Numbered from the stretch's first letter, positions 49,291 to 59,831 are shown. The stretch: DNA of 64,000 nt from Bacteroidota bacterium (GCA_027593175.1 JAQCJI010000002.1:1-64000), one strand, 5' to 3'. Notes: generated by a model not told the origin, from the sequence alone. Numbers and translations: made by a program.

Positions 49291-50751
49291 ATGAATCCGC
49301 AACTCGTTTTAACGGTTATTTTTATTTATTTCGGTGTGCTTTTTTTTATTTCCTGGCTTACTACTCGAAAGTTAACGGAGGACACTTTTTTTACGGGCGA
49401 CCGCAACTCCCACTGGTTTTTGGTTTCCTTTGGCATGATTGGCGCTTCTTTGTCTGGAGTTACCTTTGTTTCCGTCCCAGGAGAGGTTGGTAATTCTAAC
49501 TTCTATTACTTCCAAGTTGTTTTAGGTTATACCCTCGGGTACTTTACAATCGCCAAGGTGCTGTTGCCGCTCTACTATCGGTTGAATTTAGTTTCCATCT
49601 ATGCCTACCTAGAAGAGCGGTTTGGGTTTTGGTCCTACAAAACAGGTTCTTTTTTCTTTATTCTTTCTCGATCCTTAGGCTCCTCCATTCGCCTGTACTT
49701 GGTAGCTAGTGTTCTTCAACTCATTCTATTTGATTCCTTAGGCATTCCTTTTTGGGTGTCTGTCCTGATCACAGTAGGCCTTATTTGGCTGTATACCTAC
49801 CGTGGGGGCATCAAGACTGTAGTGTGGACGGATACCTTTCAAACCACCTTTATGCTGGCTTCGGTAGTAATTACCTTGGTGGTAATTGGACAAGAATTAG
49901 AGGTAAAAAGTCTTGGAGATTACTTCAGCCGAATTGCAGCCGATCAGCGATCTACCATTTTTAATTGGGACTGGAAGGCAGGTACGAATTTTTTCAAGCA
50001 ATTTATCTCTGGGGCATTTATTACCATCGTGATGACTGGACTAGACCAGGATATGATGCAGAAAAACCTCACTTGCCGAACGCTCAAAGATGCCCAGAAA
50101 AATATGTTCTGGTTTACCCTGATCATAGTCGTGGTCAACCTGCTCTTTCTTTCTTTAGGCGTGATGTTGTACCTCTTTGCAGAAACCAAAGGTATTGCAC
50201 TTCCTGCCAAATCGGACGGTCTTTTCCCCATGTTGGCTACAGAGCATTTTCCCTCTTTTGCGGGAATTGTTTTTGTGCTTGGGATTGTGGCTGCAGCCTA
50301 TTCAAGTGTAGATTCTACCCTTACCGCCCTGACCACATCTTTTTGTTATGATTTTCTCCAAATTGAGCGCAAGTATTCACCTGAAAGACGACTTTCTATT
50401 CGTAAGATTGTCCACTTAGGATTCACAGGGTTGATGTTTTTGCTGATTCTTGCTTTTCGCTGGCTCAATGACCAGAGTGTGATCAATTCGGTATTTATCC
50501 TTGCAGGCTACACTTATGGGCCGCTTTTAGGCCTCTATTCTTTTGGGTTATTCACCCACTACCGAGTCAAGGATACTTGGGTGCCAGTTATTGCCGTCCT
50601 TGCTCCCTCCCTAACATTCCTGATTACCTCTAATTCCAAGGCTTGGTTTTGGGGCTATACTTTTGGATTTGAGGCACTCATACTCAACGGTGCGTTGATG
50701 TTTCTCGGTCTTTATCTGCTGCGCAAAAAATGGGATGACCTAGGATTCTAG
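49291..50751 (+). CDS. Sodium:solute symporter (SSS family)
   Basis: FFTGDRNSHWFLVSFGMIGASLSGVTFVSVPGEV; ITIVMTGLDQDMMQKNLTCR; AAAYSSVDSTLTALTTS. Confidence 0.92.
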   Translation: MNPQLVLTVIFIYFGVLFFISWLTTRKLTEDTFFTGDRNSHWFLVSFGMIGASLSGVTFVSVPGEVGNSNFYYFQVVLGYTLGYFTIAKVLLPLYYRLNLVSIYAYLEERFGFWSYKTGSFFFILSRSLGSSIRLYLVASVLQLILFDSLGIPFWVSVLITVGLIWLYTYRGGIKTVVWTDTFQTTFMLASVVITLVVIGQELEVKSLGDYFSRIAADQRSTIFNWDWKAGTNFFKQFISGAFITIVMTGLDQDMMQKNLTCRTLKDAQKNMFWFTLIIVVVNLLFLSLGVMLYLFAETKGIALPAKSDGLFPMLATEHFPSFAGIVFVLGIVAAAYSSVDSTLTALTTSFCYDFLQIERKYSPERRLSIRKIVHLGFTGLMFLLILAFRWLNDQSVINSVFILAGYTYGPLLGLYSFGLFTHYRVKDTWVPVIAVLAPSLTFLITSNSKAWFWGYTFGFEALILNGALMFLGLYLLRKKWDDLGF

Positions 50752-51090
50752 TTCCTTTTCGGGATCCCAAAAGCGAGTTGGGAAGTCTAGCACTTGATCG
50801 TTTTCTACCCGTACTCCTTCGTCAAGAAGTAGCTCTTCCATGCGGGTAGAGTTAGCAAAATGATGCTTTCCCGTCAGCAAACCTTGTCTGTTTACCACGC
50901 GATGGGCAGGTACATCGGGGGACGAATGAGCAGCATTCATCGCATAGCCAACCATCCGTGCCCCAGACTTCAGTCCCAGGTAATGGGCAATCGCGCCATA
51001 GCTAGTAACACGACCAGCAGGAATTTCACGAACTACTTGGTATACCCACTCAAAGTAATTCCCCTTTTCGGAGTTCATAGTTCCAATCAA
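50740..51090 (-). CDS. Alkyltransferase-like protein (MGMT family lacking the acceptor Cys)
   Basis: VREIPAGRVTSYGAIAHYLG; VPAHRVVNRQGLL where active MGMT has PCHRV; M at 51078 is an alternative start. Confidence 0.88.
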   Translation of the reverse strand: MIGTMNSEKGNYFEWVYQVVREIPAGRVTSYGAIAHYLGLKSGARMVGYAMNAAHSSPDVPAHRVVNRQGLLTGKHHFANSTRMEELLLDEGVRVENDQVLDFPTRFWDPEKELES

Positions 51091-51952
51091 TGAGTGCTTT
51101 GTTAACAGATTTTTTGACCTGGACTTCAGTTAGTTTTTCTCCAGATTTTATCGGGAATTGGTAGCGTATCAACAAATTTTCAGTTTTACGCTCCAAAATA
51201 TTTAGCTGTGCCCCTTCCTTGACTACTACCTCAGGATACTGCTCTAAAATCTGTTGGAGTAACTCTTCTAATTGGTTGAGGTGGATCTCATTTTTTGAGG
51301 TGATTTCCGCATCAAAGATGACCTGGTGGGTATTATTTTTGGAAAAGTTGACCACATCTGCTGCTAAGGCCATGGTATTGGGAATGAGGATAATTTCTCC
51401 AGCATCATTTTTTAGAACCAGGTTGATCAGGGTAATGTCTCGAATAAACCCGGTATGCCTCCCAATTTGGATCTTATCCCCAATCTCAAGTTGATCCGAG
51501 AACATCATGATCAACCCATTGATAATGCTGGAGATGTAGTCCTTGGTCAACAAGGCAATGGCTGCGGCTACGATGGTAATGCTGGTCAAAAATTCCAAAG
51601 GCTGAATTCCAAAGGCGAGCATTAGGGCGATGAGAATAGAGATGAGATTAATTAAAAACTCAATCCGGTCGATACCCAATACGAAATTGGGCTGAACCTT
51701 GGTCTCCTCACGCTGTTGGAGGTAAATCCGAAGGGTAATGATCCGTACTAGGGAAAAAAATAGGTTGGCGCTTAAAAGAAAGATTAGTGCCCGTACGATA
51801 TGGTTAAAAATTTCGTATTTCTCTAAAAAAGGAGTGACAATGGTGTCCCCAGCATAGAAAATCTGTAAAATAATCAGGAGAATGAGCTTAAATGCAAAGT
51901 AGGTTTTGCGCACATTTTCCTTTATCCGGATACTGCTTTTGAGATGATTCAT
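51050..51952 (-). CDS. Mechanosensitive ion channel (MscS family)
   Basis: AIALLTKDYISSIINGLIMMFSDQLEIGDKIQIGRHTGFIRDITLINLVLKNDAGEIILIPN. Confidence 0.92.
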   Translation of the reverse strand: MNHLKSSIRIKENVRKTYFAFKLILLIILQIFYAGDTIVTPFLEKYEIFNHIVRALIFLLSANLFFSLVRIITLRIYLQQREETKVQPNFVLGIDRIEFLINLISILIALMLAFGIQPLEFLTSITIVAAAIALLTKDYISSIINGLIMMFSDQLEIGDKIQIGRHTGFIRDITLINLVLKNDAGEIILIPNTMALAADVVNFSKNNTHQVIFDAEITSKNEIHLNQLEELLQQILEQYPEVVVKEGAQLNILERKTENLLIRYQFPIKSGEKLTEVQVKKSVNKALIDWNYELRKGELL

Positions 51953-52009
51953 GGTTCAATCGAAAAATTAACCCTATTTTAGCAAATATAGGAAGGATTT
52001 GACGGACTG

Positions 52010-52687
52010 ATGAGTAGAAATATTGTAATTACTGGAGCAGCAGGTGTCTTGGGGGCTGCCGTGGTGGAGAAATTTAAAAGAGAGGGATACTACGTGATTG
52101 CCTTGGTTCGGCCCGAGGCAAACGAGCAGGCCAAGGAGGCAGATGTCACTTACGATGTAGATGTGACTGACGAACAAAAGGTGGCGGATTTTGTCAAAGA
52201 ATACGAGGCGCAATTCGGGGACTTAGAAGCGATCGTGATGCTAGTAGGGGGGTATGCCCCGGGAAATCTAGAGGCTACCACTCAACAGGAATTGACTCGC
52301 ATGATGCAGCTTAATTTTTTTAGTTCATTTACAGTAGCTAAAGCTTTTTTACCTTTAATAAAAAAGCAACAGCGGGGGGCCTTTTTATTTGTGGGAGCCC
52401 GTACTGCCTTGGAACCAAAAGAAGGAAAAGGAGCTGTAGCCTACGCCTTAAGTAAACGCTTGGTAAGCGCTCTCGCGGAAATTGTGGCGGAGGAGGTCAA
52501 GGATACGGGTATCAAAACCCATGTATTTGTTCCAAGTATCCTTGATAGTGCCGCTAATCGGGCCGCGATGCCCACTGCAGATTTTTCAAAATGGGTAAGC
52601 CCTTCCGATATTGCCGAAGCAATGCACTATGCCTTGAATACCCCCGCATCAACGAACATGAACTTTAACTTGTATGGAAGAATTTAA
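52010..52687 (+). CDS. SDR family NAD(P)-dependent oxidoreductase
   Basis: ITGAAGVLGAAVVEKF; variant active site region VAYALSKRLVSALAEIV. Confidence 0.88.
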   Translation: MSRNIVITGAAGVLGAAVVEKFKREGYYVIALVRPEANEQAKEADVTYDVDVTDEQKVADFVKEYEAQFGDLEAIVMLVGGYAPGNLEATTQQELTRMMQLNFFSSFTVAKAFLPLIKKQQRGAFLFVGARTALEPKEGKGAVAYALSKRLVSALAEIVAEEVKDTGIKTHVFVPSILDSAANRAAMPTADFSKWVSPSDIAEAMHYALNTPASTNMNFNLYGRI

Positions 52688-53153
52688 ATCGCTAAAAAAT
52701 AGCTGGTTATTTACAGTTCTTTTTGCCTGTTTACTTGGGCCTCCCGCCTTTTCTCAAACACCTGAGCAAGAAGTGGAAGTGGTCATCCGCTCGCTTTTTG
52801 ACGGAATGAGACAGAAAAATGTGACGATGGTAGCAGATGCTTTCTACACAGAAGGCTTGATGCAAACGATCCTTCAAAAGCCAGAAGGCACCACTGTCGG
52901 CAGTAATGCTGTCGTTGATTTTGTGAACCGAATCGCCAATACTCCGGAGGGAACTACCCTAGACGAACGGCTGTTGTCCTACGATATTCGGGTAGATGGC
53001 CCTATGGCATCGGCTTGGACGCCCTATAAATTTTATGTAAACGACATTCTTTCCCACTGTGGAGTGAATTCCTTCCAGCTGGTGAAAATGGCCTCGGGAT
53101 GGAAAATCGTGTACATCATCGATACCCGAAGAAAAGAACCTTGTGAAGAGTAA
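52674..53153 (+). CDS. NTF2-like (DUF4440/SnoaL-type) secreted protein
   Basis: Signal peptide; fold-like pattern EQEVEVVIRSLFDGMRQKN...WTPYKFYVND...GWKIVYIIDTR. Confidence 0.7.
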   Translation: MEEFKSLKNSWLFTVLFACLLGPPAFSQTPEQEVEVVIRSLFDGMRQKNVTMVADAFYTEGLMQTILQKPEGTTVGSNAVVDFVNRIANTPEGTTLDERLLSYDIRVDGPMASAWTPYKFYVNDILSHCGVNSFQLVKMASGWKIVYIIDTRRKEPCEE

Positions 53154-53158
53154 TTTGT

Positions 53159-53614
53159 ATGAATGAATTTAAAAGTGCAGTCTATCAGACTGCTATCGCG
53201 CAGCTAAAGCAAAAAGAAGCACTTCTAGCAGAGGAGCGTAAAAACATCATTGAAAGTATTCTGGAAGAGGAGAAGAATAGTGCTGGGGATAAATACGAAA
53301 CGAGCAGAGAGACGATGACCCAGGATCTCAATTCTTTAGAGAAGCAAATCAAACAAAGTAAGCTGGACCTGGAGGAATTATATCGCCTTCAAGCAATTAA
53401 AGATGCACCTCCAACCGTGCAGGAAGGAGCCCTCCTGCAGTTGGGTACCGATTGGTTTTTGCTGGCAGTTAGTATTGGACAGGTGAAGGTTGCTGACAAG
53501 CAGGTCTTTTTGCTTAGTAAAAATTCTCCGCTTGGCGAGCTGTTGGTAGGGAAGAAAAAGAATGAAGCGATTCAGTTCAGAGGAAAGCTGCAAAATATAA
53601 CGACCCTCCTGTAA
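53159..53614 (+). CDS. GreA/GreB-like coiled-coil protein
   Basis: N-terminal coiled coil; C-terminal LSKNSPLGELLVGKKKNEAIQFRG resembles GreA C-terminal domain. Confidence 0.6.
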   Translation: MNEFKSAVYQTAIAQLKQKEALLAEERKNIIESILEEEKNSAGDKYETSRETMTQDLNSLEKQIKQSKLDLEELYRLQAIKDAPPTVQEGALLQLGTDWFLLAVSIGQVKVADKQVFLLSKNSPLGELLVGKKKNEAIQFRGKLQNITTLL

Positions 53615-53975
53615 GGCCAAAAGACGCTTTACTTAATACCCTCCAAATTGCCAGCTTATCAAATTGTGGGATTGTTAGTTTTATTAACTTAAATTTATTT
53701 TTAAGGCAATAAAAAGCCTATTTCATTTCATTTTTCTTTGGGTTTTCATTTTTTTACCGGTATGATTGATGGCTAAAGCTAGTCCTTGTGTTTTTTTCTA
53801 AGCTTTCATTTGGTAGAATTGCCCATCCACTTTTCAAAATTTGTGGACAGGGAATGTTTCTTCATGGTCGGATTATCAGGATATTTTTTGGAAAATCATG
53901 CCCATTTGGGACAAGTAGTAGACCCTATCTTCCACTAAGTTTCCCTTTTACTTCTTCCACCTTTACCTAGCAGTT

Positions 53976-56426
53976 ATGAAAATCATCAAGTTTGGAGGCT
54001 CATCAGTCGAAAACGTCAAAAATATACATCAGGTGTTTGGCATTCTTGAAGACAAACTTCAGGGAGGCGACTTGGCAGTGGTTTTTTCAGCTATTGGGGG
54101 TGTGACCGAGCAATTATTTTCCTTAGCCAAGATGGCGAAGGAAGGGGGTATAGCCTACCGTGAGGCTTTGGATGAACTTGAGGAAAAGCACATTATGCTA
54201 GTGAAGGAGCTACTTCCCCTGGAGAAAAGAGCAGAGGGTCTGACGTTTGTAAGGCAGAGATGCCAAGAACTTGAGGATCTTTACCATGACATTTACTTGG
54301 TCAAGGAACAGTCGCCACGGATCCTTGATTATGTAGCCAGCTTTGGGGAGAGGCTAAGCACCTTTATTCTGGCAAAGGCCTTGGAATGCAGAGGGATACC
54401 CACCTGTTTTGTTGATGCACGGGAAATTATCCGTACAGATGATCGCTTTGGTCAGGCCCGAGTGGACGAGGTTCAAACCACTGAACTTATCCAAACCTTT
54501 TTTGCAGTGCATCAAGGGATTAAAATAGTCACTGGATTTATCGCGGCTACAGAAAAAGGAGAAACAACTACCTTGGGTCGTTCGGGCTCAGATTATACTG
54601 CCGCCCTATTGGCTGCGGCCTTGCATGCGGAGTCCTTGGAGATTTGGACCGATGTGTCGGGCGTACTTACCTGTGATCCAAAGATGGTCTATGCCGCCTT
54701 TACTATTCCGCAGCTGAGCTACGCCGAAGCCATGGAACTCTCCCATTTCGGGGCAAAGGTCATTTTCCCTGCGACCATGCAGCCGGCGATGAAGAAAAAC
54801 ATCCCAATTCATATCAAAAACACCTTTGAACCACATCATCCCGGTACGCTTATCCATGGAGCTCTGCGTCAAGGAGGTTGGATCAAAGGAATTAGCTCCC
54901 GCTCAGACATTTCTCTGATCACATTTCAAAGTTCAGAGTGGATGGTGGCCGGGGGAAATTTGGGGAGAATCTTCAAGGTTTTATCTCAAGTAAACCTCTC
55001 AAGCTTACTTATTTCTCAAGCCTCTTCCCAACATAGCATTTGCTTGGCAATGCCTTCTCAAGAAGCCCTACTGGCGAAAGAAGTGATTGAACAGGAATTT
55101 TTCAATGAAATTAAATCTGGAGAAATGGATGCAGTCACGCTACTTCCGGACTTAGCCTTGATAGCGGCAGTAGGTGAAAATATGAAGCATGACCCTAGTG
55201 CTTCAGGAAGGATGTTTCGAGCCCTTGGTCAAAATAATATCAATGTGGTAGCCATTGCTCAGGGGAGTTCCGAACTAAATATTTCTGCGATTATTTTCCA
55301 AGTGGATTTACAAAAAGCACTTAATGCCCTTCATGAAGCTTTTTTCCTATCCGAATACAAGGTGGTTCACCTGTTCCTTATAGGTACCGGCCTCATCGGT
55401 AAAGCACTTCTGCGTATGATCGCTCATCAAAAGGAAAAACTCCTCCGAGAAAATCAGTTAGATATTCAAATCCACGGGATAGCCAATAGCCGCTACATGG
55501 CCTTTGATGAAGACGGCTTTGATCTCAAAAAACTGCCTTCCCTTACTTCAGAAAATGAAAAAATGGACTTGGGAAAGTTTATGGCAAAGCTCCAGGAAAT
55601 GAACTTTTCCAATTCAGTGCTGGTAGATTGTACTGCTAGCCAAGAGGTAGCCCAATGTTATTCAAGAATGTTGGCTGCAAAAATAGCCATTGTTACTCCT
55701 AATAAGAAGGCCAATTCAGGTTCATTGGAAAGTTATCTTGCGCTTAAGCAGCTTGCCAAAACAAGGGGCGTCCACTTTTTATACGAAACGAATGTGGCAG
55801 CAGGTCTTCCTGTGATTACGACCTTGCACGATTTGATGCTCTCTGGTGACCGAGTGCTGCGGATTGAAGCGGTATTGAGCGGCTCCTTAAATTTTATTTT
55901 TTCAGAGCTCGAAAAGGGAGTGCCTTTTTCTGAAGTAGTGGCCCTGGCCAAAGAAAAAGGGTATACCGAGCCTGATCCAAGGGATGATTTGAGTGGGATG
56001 GATGTAGCTAGAAAAGTGGTGATCTTGGGAAGAGAAGTCGACCAAGCCCTTGAAGTGGAGGATGTAGTTGTTTCTTCCCTAGTACCTGAGAAAGCGAGGC
56101 AGGGAGTTTCGGTGGAAGAATTTATGGAACTTCTGAAGGAGGAAGATGCATCCTATGCCCTACTTTTAAATCGTGCAAGAGAAAAAGGAGAAAAACTCCG
56201 ATTTATGGCCACTTTGGAAGATGGAAAAGCGGAAATAGGACTACGCTCTCTCCCTGCTTCACATCCTTTTTATGGCTTGGAGGGCTCCGATAACATGATT
56301 TTGCTGACTACGGATCGCTACTACGATCGACCTATGATCATTCGAGGACCAGGAGCGGGAGCTGAAGTTACTGCAGCTGGGGTATTTGCAGATGTAATCC
56401 GTGTGGGCAACTATACGCGAGACTGA
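53976..56426 (+). CDS. thrA: Bifunctional aspartate kinase/homoserine dehydrogenase I
   Basis: KFGGSSVENVKN; TTLGRSGSDYTAALLAAAL; HSD domain NVAAGLPVITTLHDLMLSGD, GYTEPDPRDDLSGMDVARK. Confidence 0.96.
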   Translation: MKIIKFGGSSVENVKNIHQVFGILEDKLQGGDLAVVFSAIGGVTEQLFSLAKMAKEGGIAYREALDELEEKHIMLVKELLPLEKRAEGLTFVRQRCQELEDLYHDIYLVKEQSPRILDYVASFGERLSTFILAKALECRGIPTCFVDAREIIRTDDRFGQARVDEVQTTELIQTFFAVHQGIKIVTGFIAATEKGETTTLGRSGSDYTAALLAAALHAESLEIWTDVSGVLTCDPKMVYAAFTIPQLSYAEAMELSHFGAKVIFPATMQPAMKKNIPIHIKNTFEPHHPGTLIHGALRQGGWIKGISSRSDISLITFQSSEWMVAGGNLGRIFKVLSQVNLSSLLISQASSQHSICLAMPSQEALLAKEVIEQEFFNEIKSGEMDAVTLLPDLALIAAVGENMKHDPSASGRMFRALGQNNINVVAIAQGSSELNISAIIFQVDLQKALNALHEAFFLSEYKVVHLFLIGTGLIGKALLRMIAHQKEKLLRENQLDIQIHGIANSRYMAFDEDGFDLKKLPSLTSENEKMDLGKFMAKLQEMNFSNSVLVDCTASQEVAQCYSRMLAAKIAIVTPNKKANSGSLESYLALKQLAKTRGVHFLYETNVAAGLPVITTLHDLMLSGDRVLRIEAVLSGSLNFIFSELEKGVPFSEVVALAKEKGYTEPDPRDDLSGMDVARKVVILGREVDQALEVEDVVVSSLVPEKARQGVSVEEFMELLKEEDASYALLLNRAREKGEKLRFMATLEDGKAEIGLRSLPASHPFYGLEGSDNMILLTTDRYYDRPMIIRGPGAGAEVTAAGVFADVIRVGNYTRD

Positions 56427-56457
56427 GGATTTTTTCTGAGGTTTTTTTGATAGGAAC

Positions 56458-57432
56458 CTATTTCTTCCGATCAATGGAGTATAGGACCAAGTCGCGAAGA
56501 GAAGACTTGTACGTAGAATCGGGAAATTGATCCAATAGGGATAGAGCTTCTTGGTAGAATGCGGTCATTTTTTGCTTGGCATAGTCCAAGCCTCCACTCT
56601 TTTTTACAAATGTAATGACCTCGTTCACTGCTTTTTTATCTTCGGAGCGGTTGCGAATGAGGTAAATAATTTTCTTTTTTTCGAGCCAGTCGGCATTGCG
56701 AAGTGCATAAATCAAGGGGAGTGTCATCTTTTTTTCCTTGATGTCTATGCCTACCGGTTTACCGATTTCTTCTTCTCCATAATCAAACAAATCGTCCTTG
56801 ATCTGGAATGCCATGCCCACTTTTTCTCCAAAGTTCCACATATTTTGGATGGTTACTTCGTCTGTACTTACACTAGATGCTCCAACTGAGCAGCAGGAGG
56901 CAATGAGGCTTGCCGTTTTTTGGCGTATAATCTGGTAGTAAACATCCTCATCTACATCTAGTTTTCTGGCTTTATAGCTTTGTAAAAGTTCTCCTTCAGA
57001 CATCTCTCGTACGGCATTTGACACAATGCGTAGGAGGTGAAAGTCGTTGTGTTCTACACTTAAAAGCAATCCCCGAGAGAGGAGATAATCTCCAACCAGC
57101 ACGGCAATTTTGTTTTTCCACAGCGCATTGATGGAAAAAAAACCTCTACGGTAGTTGGCATCATCTACCACATCGTCATGGACTAAGGAAGCCGTGTGGA
57201 GTAATTCGATGAGCGCAGCACCTCGGTGAGTAGATTCGTTGATTTGTCCACACACTCCCGCCGTCAAGAAGACAAACATGGGGCGCATTTGCTTCCCTTT
57301 TCGCTTGACAATGTAGTAGGTGATATGGTCGAGTAACTTGACCTTGCTTTTCATAAAGTCCCTAAACTTATGTTCAAACTGAGCCATTTCGGTCTCAATA
57401 GGCACTTGTATTTGTTTGAGGTCTAGTTTCAT
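56458..57432 (-). CDS. Polyprenyl synthetase family protein
   Basis: LLHTASLVHDDVVDDA and FQIKDDLFDY Asp-rich motifs; M at 57432 (MKLDLKQIQ) preferred over track start 57543. Confidence 0.92.
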   Translation of the reverse strand: MKLDLKQIQVPIETEMAQFEHKFRDFMKSKVKLLDHITYYIVKRKGKQMRPMFVFLTAGVCGQINESTHRGAALIELLHTASLVHDDVVDDANYRRGFFSINALWKNKIAVLVGDYLLSRGLLLSVEHNDFHLLRIVSNAVREMSEGELLQSYKARKLDVDEDVYYQIIRQKTASLIASCCSVGASSVSTDEVTIQNMWNFGEKVGMAFQIKDDLFDYGEEEIGKPVGIDIKEKKMTLPLIYALRNADWLEKKKIIYLIRNRSEDKKAVNEVITFVKKSGGLDYAKQKMTAFYQEALSLLDQFPDSTYKSSLRDLVLYSIDRKK

Positions 57433-57575
57433 CGATGAAGGATGGCGTAAAAATACCACGCTTTTTGGCATGGGCAAGGGATTACTTCTTTCCTTTTTTA
57501 ACCACCAAGAGACCAAAACGTTTGTGCTTTTTTGTAAATTCAATTTTCCTTTTACTATTCCTCCCCTAACTACCC

Positions 57576-58073
57576 ATGAAAAAGTTCCGTATTGAAGTAA
57601 AATGGGGTATTCACTTCTTCCTATCAGGGCTTGCCTGGATGGCTTTGGAGAAAAATTTGGGTTGGCACGATCGATTGATTTAGCAGCATTCTTTGTATAC
57701 CTTCCTCTATGCTCCCCTGGCGATTTTGATTTATTTCGTAGCTCTCTGGGAAAAAAAGCGAAAGACCTACTCAGGTAGTATGACCTTTATCCAAGGGGCA
57801 CTTTCTGGATTTGCTCTTACCCTAATTGTTGTATTGCTCACCCCTTTGAGTCAGTATATTTCCCATAGCCTTATATCGCCTGCTTACTTTTCCAATGTAA
57901 TCCAGCTCTCTGTAAATTCAGGTAAGATGAGCATGTCTGAAGCCCAAGCATATTTTAACTTGATGAACTATACGACCAAATCCATTCTTTTTACTGCGGT
58001 GATGGGATTACTTACGACAGTCGGGGTGATGATTTTTTTGAGGCCGCGTCCACAGGAAGGCCAATCCGAATAA
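57576..58073 (+). pseudogene. DUF4199-like membrane protein interrupted by one in-frame TAG (57681-57683)
   Basis: ATG at 57576 encodes MKKFRIEVKWGIHFFLSGLAWMALEKNLGWHDRLI*QHSLYTFLYAPLAILIYFVALWEKKRKTYSG...; same frame as track ORF 57693-58073. Confidence 0.8.
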
Positions 58074-58133
58074 TTTAGGCAGCAACAGTTCCTTTTTGTT
58101 TATATTTAAGGGTTTTTAAAACAGAACTACCAC

Positions 58134-59831
58134 TTGGAGGAAAACTATATCAAGCATCAGTACAGGCCTATTTTGCCTAAAAAGAACGAATGGCCTGTGG
58201 TAAAGCTTGCTCGGGAACGGAAGGAATTTGTGAATAAGGTGGCAGCACTTTCCGAAGAACGGATTTTAGATTTAATCGGAAAAAACTCTGAAATACTAAA
58301 GGAGGAGCTTGAAACCACACTCTACCGGGAGAAGCTCCGTATTAAGCAAAACCCCTGGGATGTAGATCCCGATGATGAAGGGCCCTTCTGGGGGGAGGTA
58401 AAAAATAACTTGCTTCAAATTCATTCGGAGGGCTCTCGAACCAAAGCCAAGAAACTTGAGGCTTACAAGTCAGTATTGCGAAAGATCACTAGGCGCTATT
58501 CTGAAGAAATTGCTTCCAATTTTAAAGCTAGCCACTACAAATTTACCCGGAGTATGGTGTCCTATGGGTTTTCTCGACTTCTTAATGCCACCCGCGTTAA
58601 GGGCTTTGGATCCTTATTTAGTAACCAATATTCCCTCCAGGATAAAATCCAGATTACAGGGCAGACTGCCCAAATTCGTGAACTGGCAACTAAGGGAACT
58701 ATCGTGATGGTGCCTACACATTTTTCAAATTTAGATAGCATCTTGATTGGGTGGATAATTTCAGTGTTGGGATTGCCACCCTTTATTTACGGGGCTGGAC
58801 TCAACCTTTTTAATATCTCCATCTTCGCCTACTTTATGAATGCCCTTGGAGCATACAAGGTGGATCGAAGAAAGAAAAATCTGATGTACATGGAGACTCT
58901 TAAAACCTATTCCAAAGAGGCAATTCAGTTTGGCTGTCATAGCTTGTTTTTCCCAGGAGGTACACGCTCTCGGAGTGGCATCATTGAATCCAAGTTGAAA
59001 CTTGGACTGCTAAGCACTGCCATAGAAGCGCAGCGAGCGAATTTTCAGCAGGGCATTTCAGATGTTTCCGGCAAGATTTTCATAGTTCCAGTCACTATCA
59101 ATTACCACTTTGTCTTAGAGGCGCCTAGTCTGATTCAGGATTACTTGAGTATGACTGGTCAGGAGCGTTATTACAAGGAAAACGATGAGTTTTCCACCTC
59201 CTACAAGATTTTTAAGTTTCTCTTCAAGTTTTTCACCAAGGGCTCTGATATCTCTGTCTCGATAGGTAGTGCCTTGGATGTGATGGGTAACTATGTCGAT
59301 GAGGAGGGCAATAGCAGAGATAAATGGGGTAGAGCAGTGAATACCGAGGAGTATTTTATGTCTAACGGCAAAGTTACAATAGATGCTCAGCGGGAAGAAG
59401 AATATACCCAAATGCTTGGTAAGCGAATTGTGGATGAATTCCATAAAATCAATCGGGTGTTTAGCTCCCATCTAGTTACCTTTGTAGCATTCGAATTGAT
59501 TCAAGCAAAGAATGCCAAAATGGATTTGTTTGATCTCATCCGTCTCCCTCAGGAGGACTTAGCGGTAGGTTACGAAGAATTCAAAGCCGCTTGTCAACAG
59601 GTATTGGATAAAATTTTTGAGTTAAAAGCCCAGGGAAAAATTGATGCTGCACCCCACCTCTACCGATCTATGGATGAAATTATCACCCATGGACTTGAAA
59701 ATGTGGGGATGTACCATGCCAAACGTCCACTGATAAAAGATAAGGAGGGCAACCTAGCTACCGAGGACATGAGTTTGCTTTATTTTTACCACAACAGAAT
59801 ACATGGGTATGGCCTTGAAAAACTCTTCTAA
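58134..59831 (+). CDS. 1-acyl-glycerol-3-phosphate / glycerol-3-phosphate acyltransferase-like protein
   Basis: VPTHFSNLDSI (acyltransferase block I HxxxxD-like), LFFPGGTRSRSG. Confidence 0.85.
   Translation: MEENYIKHQYRPILPKKNEWPVVKLARERKEFVNKVAALSEERILDLIGKNSEILKEELETTLYREKLRIKQNPWDVDPDDEGPFWGEVKNNLLQIHSEGSRTKAKKLEAYKSVLRKITRRYSEEIASNFKASHYKFTRSMVSYGFSRLLNATRVKGFGSLFSNQYSLQDKIQITGQTAQIRELATKGTIVMVPTHFSNLDSILIGWIISVLGLPPFIYGAGLNLFNISIFAYFMNALGAYKVDRRKKNLMYMETLKTYSKEAIQFGCHSLFFPGGTRSRSGIIESKLKLGLLSTAIEAQRANFQQGISDVSGKIFIVPVTINYHFVLEAPSLIQDYLSMTGQERYYKENDEFSTSYKIFKFLFKFFTKGSDISVSIGSALDVMGNYVDEEGNSRDKWGRAVNTEEYFMSNGKVTIDAQREEEYTQMLGKRIVDEFHKINRVFSSHLVTFVAFELIQAKNAKMDLFDLIRLPQEDLAVGYEEFKAACQQVLDKIFELKAQGKIDAAPHLYRSMDEIITHGLENVGMYHAKRPLIKDKEGNLATEDMSLLYFYHNRIHGYGLEKLF

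Noticed and set aside
53788-53970. Possible thr-attenuator leader peptide just before thrA (60 aa ORF ending FTSSTFT, 6 bp upstream)
   Set aside because: Only a few Thr residues at the end, no run of Thr/Ile codons and no clear alternative hairpins; likely a chance ORF.
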